The notes beneath the pieces were generated by a model. That model did not search any database. It was not told the origin of the DNA and worked only from the letters and a program-made list of their open reading frames with translations. A DNA stretch of 5,304 bases from JBBQBQ01 sp038317685. GTDB taxonomy: Bacteria; Desulfobacterota; Desulfuromonadia; Desulfuromonadales; DDH964. A program made the translations under genes and the position numbers. The number at the start of each line of letters is the position of its first letter. Position 1 is the stretch's first letter. Where the stretch lies: positions 1-5,304 of the forward strand of contig JBBQBQ010000235.1 in NCBI GenBank assembly GCA_038317685.1, read 5' to 3'. Shown piece by piece: positions 1-4,917 of this stretch.

Positions 1-239
1 GGTCGACGTCCATAATGCCAGACATGGAACGGGATGCACTATTTTTTCAGCAACCCAAGGGCTGCTCAGCCCCCAATTTTCTGGAATCTACCCACAAATT
101 CTGCGGGTGAACCGAATTCAGGAAGCCCTAAGTAGTTGAGCAAAGAGGCCTAATTTCCAACCAACCGCAACTGCCGTGAATTCGCTGTAAGCCCACCCGG
201 TTTCAATAAACTCAAGGTGAACATCAAGGCCACCCTCTC
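1..239. other. Stretch without a recognisable gene
   Basis: I see no coding region I can support here. Reading frames open at the left edge end within about 45 codons and give no familiar protein. The only structure is a small inverted repeat at 59-72 (GGGCTG, CT, CAGCCC), which would fold as a 5-bp stem with a 4-base loop. It is not followed by a T run, so it is not a convincing terminator. A T6 run at 43-48 precedes it. The DNA looks less GC-rich than the transporter genes downstream, in keeping with decayed or intergenic sequence. Confidence 0.5.
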
Positions 240-385
240 ATGCCGATCCTCCTCTACTACAGCCTGCGCAACTTCTGGACCCGGTGCCTGACGACGGCTA
301 GACCGCCAGGGACATGGCGAAGGTCGCCTTTGTTGCTGCACCGATGTTCGTCGAGGAGCCACGCCAGGACCTAGTCGATGTCGGC
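240..385 (+). pseudogene. Decayed 5' fragment of the FtsX/MacB-type permease gene
   Basis: This is a broken, partial copy of the start of the permease gene at 1367. Bases 240-296 match 1367-1423 at 53 of 57 positions and encode MPILLYYSLRNFWTRCLTT against MPIPLYYSLRNLWTRRLTT. A one-base net deletion then shifts the frame within 297-313. From 314 to 385 the other frame resumes the similarity (M-A-K-V-A-F-V-A-A-P-M-F-V-E-E through L-V-D-V-G) to permease residues 26-51, with two codons missing. In the original frame a TAG stop lies at 372-374, so only 44 codons can be read. Three of the four differences in the first block change the amino acid, which fits loss of selection. Similarity fades after 385, so everything from the periplasmic domain onward is absent. 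It could be the remnant of a tandem paralogue or of a segmental duplication; the sequence alone does not decide. Confidence 0.85.
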
Positions 386-397
386 CCAAGTGCCAGC

Positions 398-427
398 TTT
401 ACAGCCATAACTAATTATGGCAATAAT
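398..427 (+). promoter_or_regulatory. Predicted sigma70 promoter of the toxin-antitoxin operon
   Basis: A -35-like TTTACA (398-403) and a -10-like AATAAT (422-427) each match consensus at five of six positions and are separated by 18 bases. Transcription would start near 434-436, giving a leader of about 20 bases before the antitoxin ATG at 456. The leader carries the ribosome binding site GGGAGGAG (442-449). The promoter lies just downstream of the decayed permease fragment, so the module appears to bring its own transcription start. Confidence 0.6.
405..420. promoter_or_regulatory. Inverted repeat in promoter spacer, candidate antitoxin operator
   Basis: The perfect inverted repeat CCATAA-CTAA-TTATGG fills almost exactly the spacer between the predicted -35 and -10 boxes of the toxin-antitoxin operon. 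A further CATAA occurs at 430-434, near the expected transcription start. Ribbon-helix-helix antitoxins are known to bind short inverted or tandem repeats over their own promoter and repress it, with the toxin often acting as co-repressor. The position makes that role likely here; it is inferred and not shown. Confidence 0.55.
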
Positions 428-455
428 GACATAAAAATTTCGGGAGGAGACCGCC

Positions 456-707
456 ATGGGCGTGAAGGCCACGTTTGTCGTCGATGAACTGCTCTTGCAG
501 CAGGCCAGGGATTATGTCAAGGACCAGCGCTTCAAGTCCCTCAGTTCCTTTGTGGAATGCGCGATCCGTGATGAACTGGAGCAGTTGCGGCAGGAACGGA
601 TTCGGGCCGCGTTGGAAAAGGCCGGTTCCGACCCGCTCTTTCTGGCGGATGTGCTGGAGGTCCAGAAGGATTTTGCCCATGCCGACTATGAGTCGGAGGA
701 GTTATGA
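456..707 (+). CDS. Ribbon-helix-helix antitoxin of a MazF-type module
   Basis: This 83-residue protein is probably the antitoxin that neutralises the MazF-type toxin encoded next to it and represses their shared promoter. The N-terminal half has the ribbon-helix-helix pattern: a short strand (residues 3-9, VKATFVV), a first helix (about 10-23), a turn and a second helix (about 29-48) containing SLSSFVECAIRDELEQL. The C-terminal part (about 50-83) is charged, ends in DYESEEL and would be the flexible segment that covers the toxin. The ATG at 456 is preceded by a strong GGGAGGAG ribosome binding site about seven bases upstream. The gene ends in an ATGA overlap with the toxin start, implying translational coupling. 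The family assignment rests on size, pattern and partner; the exact antitoxin subfamily is not clear to me. Confidence 0.8.
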   Translation: MGVKATFVVDELLLQQARDYVKDQRFKSLSSFVECAIRDELEQLRQERIRAALEKAGSDPLFLADVLEVQKDFAHADYESEEL

Positions 708-1048
708 CCTATAAATGGGGTGTCTTTCGGGCGGACCTCGATCCGGTCGTCGGTTCGGAACAAAGAGGGAAACGGCGGGTCCTGGTGATCAGCGATGAGA
801 CTTTCAACGGGCTCATGCCGGTGGTGACCGTCTTGCCTTTGACGTCCCGGAAACCAGGCCGCACCATTTATCCGAACGAAGCGCTGGCGAAGGCCGGGAG
901 CGGCGGACTGGAGACCGATTCGATCGTATTGGCCCATCAGATCCGGGCCATCGCCAAGCAGCGGTTGCAACTGCGCCTCGGCAGTTTCGACGATAGCGCT
1001 TTGCGAGGAGCGATCAACGCTTCGTTGCGGGTGCATCTGAACCTCTGA
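704..1048 (+). CDS. mazF: MazF/PemK-family endoribonuclease toxin
   Basis: This 114-residue protein matches the MazF/PemK family, toxins that cut RNA at short sequence motifs and stop growth when the labile antitoxin is lost. Visible family signatures are the N-terminal strand and loop WGVFRADLDPVVGSEQRGKR (residues 5-24), the core strand RVLVIS (25-30), VTVLPLTS (41-48) and DSIVLAHQIRAIAKQRL (72-88). By comparison with B. subtilis MazF, the catalytic Arg and Thr correspond to R24 and T47, so the toxin is probably active. One oddity is Arg25 where the family usually has Pro in an RP pair. The length is normal. The ATG overlaps the antitoxin stop, and GGAGGA (695-700) inside the antitoxin gene serves as ribosome binding site. 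Which RNA motif it cuts cannot be read from the sequence. Confidence 0.92.
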   Translation: MTYKWGVFRADLDPVVGSEQRGKRRVLVISDETFNGLMPVVTVLPLTSRKPGRTIYPNEALAKAGSGGLETDSIVLAHQIRAIAKQRLQLRLGSFDDSALRGAINASLRVHLNL

Positions 1049-1366
1049 TCCCTTTGCCAGGTAGGTGTTTCTGGCCAAAAACCCAATTGCGTCGGGCTCG
1101 ACAGGAGGATATGTCATCGAGAACGACCAGAATCGGGAGCGGATTTTGGATTGTTTCCGGGAACTGCCAGTTCCTATGGCGTGACCAATCCTGGGCTGGC
1201 GCCAGGCGGGCAGCTTTCTGCCGGAAAAGCTTGCCGTCCCACAATTAACTGCCGATTTGCCGCATCCCCCCAGTCGTCTTTGCAAGAAAAAACCGGCGCT
1301 TCCCTGCTATCCTGAGGCCGGTTGATAACATTGTTCTATTTAGACGCGAAAGCCGGACATTTTCCC
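1049..1366. other. Gap between toxin and permease, no confident gene
   Basis: No gene here can be supported firmly. An open frame from an ATG at 1111 to a stop ending at 1248 (45 codons) has AGGAGG at 1103-1108, but only two bases separate this from the ATG and the product is unfamiliar. A second frame from a GTG at 1065 to a TGA at 1182-1184 encodes a 39-residue peptide containing YVIENDQNRERILDCFRELP, whose composition looks protein-like, so it may be a remnant. A 10-base palindrome CTGGCGCCAG lies at 1196-1205. No clear terminator follows the toxin gene: a bulged hairpin formed by 1053-1060 and 1071-1079 lacks a T run. The 3' end holds the inverted repeat and possible -10 element described separately. 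Confidence 0.5.
1291..1323. promoter_or_regulatory. Inverted repeat with enclosed -10-like element before the permease
   Basis: AACCGGC (1291-1297) and GCCGGTT (1317-1323) are perfect 7-bp arms around a 19-base centre. The centre contains TGCTATCCT (1305-1313), which resembles an extended -10 element with a start near 1320, but no good -35 box lies at the usual distance. The A run at 1287-1292 means that on the minus strand the stem would be followed by six T, so it could also be a minus-strand terminator. No minus-strand gene was found that would need one. An operator for the permease promoter is the other reading. Confidence 0.35.
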
Positions 1367-2533
1367 ATGCCGATCCCCCTCTACTACAGCCTGCGCAACC
1401 TCTGGACCCGGCGCCTGACCACGGTGCTGACCGCTGCCGGCATGGCCCTGGTGGTCTTCGTCTTTGCCGCCACCCTGATGCTCGTCGAGGGGCTGCGCCA
1501 GACCCTGGTCGATACCGGCTCGCCGGAGAACGTGGTAGTCATCCGCAAGGGCTCGGAGACGGAGGTGCAGAGCGGGGTGGAGCGTCCGGCAGCGTCGATC
1601 GTGGCGAGCCAGCCGGAAGTCGCCATCGGCGGCGACGGCCAGCCACTCCTGGCGAAGGAGGCGGTGGTGCTGATCACCCTGCCGCGGCTGGGCAACGGGG
1701 AGATCGGCAATGTCGTCATCCGTGGGACCTCGGCGGCGTCGCTGGCGCTGCGCCCTCAGGTCAAGCTGGTGGCGGGCCGTCTGCCTCGGGCGGGGTCGAC
1801 GGAGATCATGGTCGGCGAGAGCATCGCCCGCCGCTTCCGGGGGGTGGCCCTCGGCGACAGCCTGCGGTTTGCCATGCGCGACTGGCAGGTGGTGGGGATC
1901 TTCGCCGCCGGTTCCACCGGCTTCAATTCGGAGATCTGGGGGGATGGCGAGCAGTTGATGCAGGCTTTCCGGCGGACGGTCTATTCCTCGGTCCTGTTCC
2001 GGCTGCGTGATCCGGCCGACTTCGCGGCCTTCAAGACCCGGCTGGAGAGCGACCCGCGCCTGACCCTGGAGGCGAAGCGGGAACCGCAATTTTACGCGGA
2101 TCAGGCCGAGGCGATGGCCACCTTTCTGCGCATCCTCGGGATGACCCTGACCCTGGTCTTTTCGGTCGGCGCGATCATCGGCGCGATGATTACCATGTAC
2201 GCCGCCGTCGCCACCCGGGTCACCGAGATCGGCACCCTGCGGGCTCTCGGCTTCAGCCGGGCCAGCATCGTCGCGGCCTTCGTCGCCGAAAGCCTGTTTC
2301 TGGGGCTCCTCGGCGGGGTGCTGGGGATCCTCGCCGCCTCCTTCATGCAGCTCATTACCCTGTCGACGATGAACTGGCAGACCTTCTCGGAACTGGCCTT
2401 CGGCTTTGCTCTGACCCCGGGAATCACCCTCAAGGCCCTCGGTTTCGCGGCGGGAATGGGACTCTTCGGCGGGGTCCTGCCGGCCTTGCGGGCGGCCCGA
2501 CTGAACATCGTCACCGCCCTGCGGGCGGGATGA
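1367..2533 (+). CDS. FtsX/MacB-family ABC transporter permease
   Basis: This is the membrane subunit of an ABC exporter or lipoprotein-type transporter of the MacB/LolE/FtsX superfamily; the substrate is unknown. With the ATG at 1367 it has 388 residues. Segments in order are: a membrane helix at about 20-41; a large periplasmic MacB-type domain at about 45-250 (including VVIRGTSAASLALRP and STEIMVGESIARRF); then three helices at about 258-282, 301-330 and 353-374. The conserved cytoplasmic loop RVTEIGTLRALGFSRASIV (284-302) and the C-terminal GGVLPALRAARLNIVTALR (368-386) are FtsX signatures. A TTG at 1322 would add 15 residues. I prefer 1367 because the decayed copy at 240 keeps similarity only from this ATG onward, although no strong ribosome binding site precedes it. 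No ATPase partner is in the window, so the gene is an orphan here. MacB-like mechanotransmission is family knowledge, not visible here. Confidence 0.9.
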   Translation: MPIPLYYSLRNLWTRRLTTVLTAAGMALVVFVFAATLMLVEGLRQTLVDTGSPENVVVIRKGSETEVQSGVERPAASIVASQPEVAIGGDGQPLLAKEAVVLITLPRLGNGEIGNVVIRGTSAASLALRPQVKLVAGRLPRAGSTEIMVGESIARRFRGVALGDSLRFAMRDWQVVGIFAAGSTGFNSEIWGDGEQLMQAFRRTVYSSVLFRLRDPADFAAFKTRLESDPRLTLEAKREPQFYADQAEAMATFLRILGMTLTLVFSVGAIIGAMITMYAAVATRVTEIGTLRALGFSRASIVAAFVAESLFLGLLGGVLGILAASFMQLITLSTMNWQTFSELAFGFALTPGITLKALGFAAGMGLFGGVLPALRAARLNIVTALRAG

Positions 2534-2612
2534 GGCGAGCTTGGCGGACGGCGCTCAAAATCAGTCTCAAGACCGCTTTTTTCAAGATAATATTTAAAAA
2601 ATTCAAAGGGTT

Positions 2613-2634
2613 GAAAATTGGTCAGACAATTTTC
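2613..2634. promoter_or_regulatory. Perfect inverted repeat upstream of the livK promoter
   Basis: GAAAATTG (2613-2620) and CAATTTTC (2627-2634) are perfect 8-bp arms around the 6-base centre GTCAGA. The repeat ends four bases before the -35 box of the livK promoter. Its size and dyad symmetry suit a dimeric transcription factor, and a site adjoining the -35 usually suits an activator contacting RNA polymerase, or a repressor. Leucine-responsive Lrp/AsnC-type control of liv genes is known in other bacteria, but I cannot tie this motif to a named regulator. It is not followed by T residues, so a terminator role is unlikely. Confidence 0.5.
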
Positions 2635-2638
2635 CCGG

Positions 2639-2667
2639 TTGACGTGCCGGGGCCTTTCCTTTATAAA
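2639..2667 (+). promoter_or_regulatory. Predicted sigma70 promoter of the livKHM operon
   Basis: TTGACG (2639-2644) and TATAAA (2662-2667) match the sigma70 -35 and -10 consensus at five of six positions each and are separated by exactly 17 bases. Transcription would start around 2674, leaving a leader of about 60 bases before the livK ATG. This is the best promoter-like sequence in the window and suits the high expression usual for a periplasmic binding protein. Confidence 0.75.
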
Positions 2668-2735
2668 CATAGGGTCATTAAGTCCATTCATCCCCGGGTT
2701 TTTCAGACCCCTCTTCCCAGCACAGGAGCGAATCC

Positions 2736-3866
2736 ATGATCTCAGTGCCTGCTAAAGTCACCACCCTGCTGGCCATCCTGGCCACCGCCACGCTGACCCT
2801 CGCCGGAACGGCCCTGGCCGGTCCCACCATCAAGATCGGCGTCGCCGGCCCCTACAGCGGCGATCTCGCCCCCTATGGCATCCCGACCAAGCAGGCGGCG
2901 GAAATGCTCGTCAAGGAGGTCAACGCCAAGGGCGGGGTCCTCGGCAAGCAGATCGAACTCCTCATTCAGGACGACCAGTGCAAGCCCGAAATCGCCGCCA
3001 ACGTCGCCACCAAGCTTGTTTCCGACGGCGCCGAAGCGGTCATCGGCCATATCTGCTCCGGCGCCACCAAGGCGGCCCTCGGCATCTACAAGAACGCCAA
3101 CCTGATTGCCATCTCTCCCTCGGCGACCAACCCGCCGTTGACCAAAAGCGGCGATTACCCGAACTTCTACCGCACCATCGCTGCCGACGACGAGCAGGGC
3201 AAGCTCGCCGCCGCCTTCGCCACCGACAAGCTCAAAGCCAAGAAGATCGCCATCCTTCACGACAAGGGTGATTACGGCAAGGGCTTTGCCGATTTCTCCC
3301 AACAGTTCGTGGAAGCCGGCGGCAAAGCCAAAGTGGTAATGTTCGAGGGAATAACCCCGGGCGCCCTCGACTATTCGGCGGTGGTACAGAAGCTCCGCAA
3401 GGAAGGGGCCGACGCGGTGATCTTCGGCGGCTATCACCCCGAGGCCTCCAAGCTGGTGGCCCAGATGAAGAAGAAGCGCGTCGATATCCCCTTCATCGGC
3501 CCCGACGGGATCAAGGGGGTTGGTTTCCTGGAGATCGCCGGCGCCAATGCCGAAGGGGTCTACGCCACCGGTCCGATGGACGTTTCCGCTCTACCGATGA
3601 ACAAGGCCGCCCATGATGCTTTTAAAAAGATCTACGGGGCCGAGCCGGGGACCTTCTTCGACCAGGGCTATGCCGCGGTGCAGGCGCTGCTGCACGCCAT
3701 CGAAGTCGCCGGCGGCACCGACAGCGTCGCCCTCGCCAAGGCCCTCAAATCGTCTCCCGTCGACACCACGGTGGGTCGCATCAAGTTCGATGCCCGCGGC
3801 GATGCCGAGGGCGTCGGGTTTGCCGTCTACCAGGTCAGGAACGGAGACTTCGTCGAGGTCAAGTAA
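2736..3866 (+). CDS. livK: Branched-chain amino acid ABC transporter substrate-binding protein
   Basis: This periplasmic protein would capture leucine, isoleucine or valine, or related amino acids, and deliver them to the LivH/LivM permease. It has 376 residues. Residues 1-28 form a classical signal peptide (hydrophobic core about 9-24, cleavage after ALA) without a lipobox cysteine, so the mature protein should be soluble. IKIGVAGPYSG (32-42) starts the type I periplasmic-binding fold. Cys82 and Cys107, mature 54 and 79, coincide with the Cys53-Cys78 disulfide of E. coli LIV-binding protein. HICSGATKAA (105-114) and ISPSATNPPLT (126-136) hold the serine and threonine that grip the ligand carboxylate. 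GGYHPE (231-236) and GPDGIKG (255-261) correspond to the second-lobe contacts, with Asp257 where E. coli has Glu226. AGGAG at 2724-2728 supports the ATG. Specificity for one amino acid, or for another amide-type ligand, cannot be fixed from sequence; livJ would be an equally valid name. Confidence 0.93.
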   Translation: MISVPAKVTTLLAILATATLTLAGTALAGPTIKIGVAGPYSGDLAPYGIPTKQAAEMLVKEVNAKGGVLGKQIELLIQDDQCKPEIAANVATKLVSDGAEAVIGHICSGATKAALGIYKNANLIAISPSATNPPLTKSGDYPNFYRTIAADDEQGKLAAAFATDKLKAKKIAILHDKGDYGKGFADFSQQFVEAGGKAKVVMFEGITPGALDYSAVVQKLRKEGADAVIFGGYHPEASKLVAQMKKKRVDIPFIGPDGIKGVGFLEIAGANAEGVYATGPMDVSALPMNKAAHDAFKKIYGAEPGTFFDQGYAAVQALLHAIEVAGGTDSVALAKALKSSPVDTTVGRIKFDARGDAEGVGFAVYQVRNGDFVEVK

Positions 3867-3892
3867 GCCGCCTCGACCGGCCGCCAGATGCT

Positions 3893-3919
3893 CGGGGGAC
3901 GGGCAAAGCCCGTCCCCCG
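3893..3919 (+). terminator. Strong intercistronic hairpin after livK
   Basis: CGGGGGACGGGC (3893-3904) and GCCCGTCCCCCG (3908-3919) form a perfect 12-bp, almost all-GC stem closed by the 3-base loop AAA. It starts 26 bases after the livK stop. Only CACCTTTCATT follows, not a clean T run, so it should act as a partial terminator or as a 3' barrier against exonucleases that stabilises livK mRNA. Such structures are a known way to make binding protein in excess of its permease. Confidence 0.7.
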
Positions 3920-3945
3920 CACCTTTCATTGACGCTTTCCGACTG

Positions 3946-3960
3946 CCCCCCCCCTTTTTT
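3946..3960 (+). repeat. C9T6 homopolymer tract upstream of livH
   Basis: Nine C followed by six T end 12 bases before the livH ATG. The tract is not coding. It leaves livH with only GAGA (3965-3968) as a poor ribosome binding site. Runs of this length are prone to slipped-strand length change during replication, and here a change would alter the leader and not the reading frame. Confidence 0.75.
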
Positions 3961-3972
3961 CGCTGAGACACT

Positions 3973-4875
3973 ATGGAATATTTTCTTGAACTCGTTGCCG
4001 GAGGCCTGACTCGGGGGAGTATCTATGCCCTGATCGCCCTCGGCTACACCATGGTCTACGGCATTATCCAGCTGATCAATTTTGCCCACGGCGAAATCTT
4101 CATGATCGGGGCCTTCGTGGCCCTGATCGTTTCGGGGGTGCTGACGATCTACGGTTTCTCAGGGGTGTCGATCCTGGTCCTGGCGGCGGCGATCGCCATG
4201 GTCTATGCCGCCGCCTACGGCTACACCCTGGAGCGTATCGCCTACCGTCCGCTGCGCAACGCGCCGCGCCTGTCGCCGCTGATCAGCGCCATCGGCATGT
4301 CGCTGTTTCTGCAAAACTACGTCCTGCTGGCGCAGACCCCGGACTTCCTCCCCTTCCCGGCGCTGATCCCGGAATTCCCCTTTATGGAGCCGGTCGCTCA
4401 TATTCTCGGATCGGCGGAGCTGGTGATCCTGGTCGTCACGACTCTGACCATGGTCGGGCTCACCGTCCTGATCCGTTATACCCGCATCGGCAAGGCGATG
4501 CGGGCCACCCAGCAGGACATGACGATGGCGCGGCTGGTCGGCATCGACGTCGACCGGGTGATCTCTCTGACCTTCGTCATCGGCTCGGTCCTGGCGGCGA
4601 TCGGCGGGGTCCTGGTCGGTTCCTACATGGGACAGATCAACTTCAGCATCGGATTCATGGCCGGAGTCAAGGCCTTCACCGCCGCCGTCCTCGGGGGGAT
4701 CGGCAATATCCCCGGCGCCGTCCTCGGCGGCATCATCCTCGGACTGACCGAGGCCCTCGCCGCCGGTTACATCTCCAGTGCCTACGAGGACGTTTTTGCC
4801 TTCGGCCTGTTGGTGCTGATCCTCATCCTGCGCCCCTCCGGTCTCCTCGGCAAGGCGGTGCGCCAGAAGGTCTGA
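3973..4875 (+). CDS. livH: Branched-chain amino acid ABC transporter permease LivH
   Basis: LivH forms one of the two membrane channels, with LivM, of the high-affinity branched-chain amino acid importer. The 300-residue length is typical. Family motifs seen are GSIYALIALGYTMVYGII (15-32), NFAHGE (36-41), ERIAYRPLRN (87-96), GKAMRATQQD (173-182) with ARLVGID (186-192), which form the cytoplasmic coupling loop that contacts the ATPases, GGIGNIPGAVLGG (241-253) and LRPSGLLG (286-293). About eight hydrophobic membrane segments span the protein. The ATG at 3973 gives the standard MEYFLELVAGGLTRGS-type start, but the ribosome binding site is only a weak GAGA four bases upstream. Translation is therefore expected to be low compared with livK. 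It is separated from livK by 106 bases carrying a strong hairpin and a C9T6 tract. Confidence 0.96.
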   Translation: MEYFLELVAGGLTRGSIYALIALGYTMVYGIIQLINFAHGEIFMIGAFVALIVSGVLTIYGFSGVSILVLAAAIAMVYAAAYGYTLERIAYRPLRNAPRLSPLISAIGMSLFLQNYVLLAQTPDFLPFPALIPEFPFMEPVAHILGSAELVILVVTTLTMVGLTVLIRYTRIGKAMRATQQDMTMARLVGIDVDRVISLTFVIGSVLAAIGGVLVGSYMGQINFSIGFMAGVKAFTAAVLGGIGNIPGAVLGGIILGLTEALAAGYISSAYEDVFAFGLLVLILILRPSGLLGKAVRQKV

Positions 4876-4893
4876 GCGCCGCCCCGGCGGCGC
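4876..4893 (+). other. GC-only hairpin between livH and livM
   Basis: GCGCCGCC (4876-4883) and GGCGGCGC (4886-4893) are perfect inverted arms with two bases between, which would fold as about a 7-bp stem with a 4-base loop. It begins directly after the livH stop codon and ends 24 bases before the livM start. No T run follows, so it is not a standard terminator. It may pause ribosomes or polymerase, or protect the upstream message. Confidence 0.55.
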
Positions 4894-4917
4894 CGCCAAG
4901 GAAGTTCGACGGAGACT

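Larger units (their letters stand above)
2534..2735. other. Intergenic region between permease and livK
   Basis: This region is clearly AT-richer than the flanking genes, mainly at 2577-2635. It contains the inverted repeat and sigma70 promoter listed separately. A T6 run (2577-2582) follows only a weak possible stem (GCGG near 2544 with CCGC at 2573-2576), so a terminator for the permease is possible but poorly supported. The leader downstream of the promoter holds a small 4-bp hairpin (2696-2699 with 2707-2710) and the livK ribosome binding site AGGAG (2724-2728), seven bases before the ATG. An open frame across the whole region overlaps the promoter and resembles no protein. Confidence 0.6.

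Noticed and set aside
59..72. Inverted repeat GGGCTG-CT-CAGCCC as a terminator
   Set aside because: The stem is short and neither strand has a T run in the right place; no gene is seen ending nearby.
686..1285. Long minus-strand open frame opposite the toxin gene
   Set aside because: It lies antisense to a well-recognised MazF gene, has no family features, and is best explained as a shadow of the coding strand.
1322..1366. TTG start at 1322 for the permease, adding 15 residues
   Set aside because: The added residues do not look like a permease start, the codon lies inside an inverted repeat, and the decayed duplicate keeps similarity only from the ATG at 1367.
1340..2089. 249-codon minus-strand frame opposite the permease
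   Set aside because: It is antisense to the permease. Its likeness to the minus-strand frame at 150-389 only mirrors the permease fragment duplication.
2696..2710. Small GGGT/ACCC hairpin in the livK leader as a possible attenuator or riboswitch
   Set aside because: The stem is only four base pairs, no leader peptide rich in branched-chain codons is visible, and no known riboswitch pattern is seen.
2530..2739. Open frame of 69 codons overlapping the permease stop and the livK start
   Set aside because: It runs through the livK promoter and dyad, its composition follows the AT-rich intergenic DNA, and the product resembles no protein.
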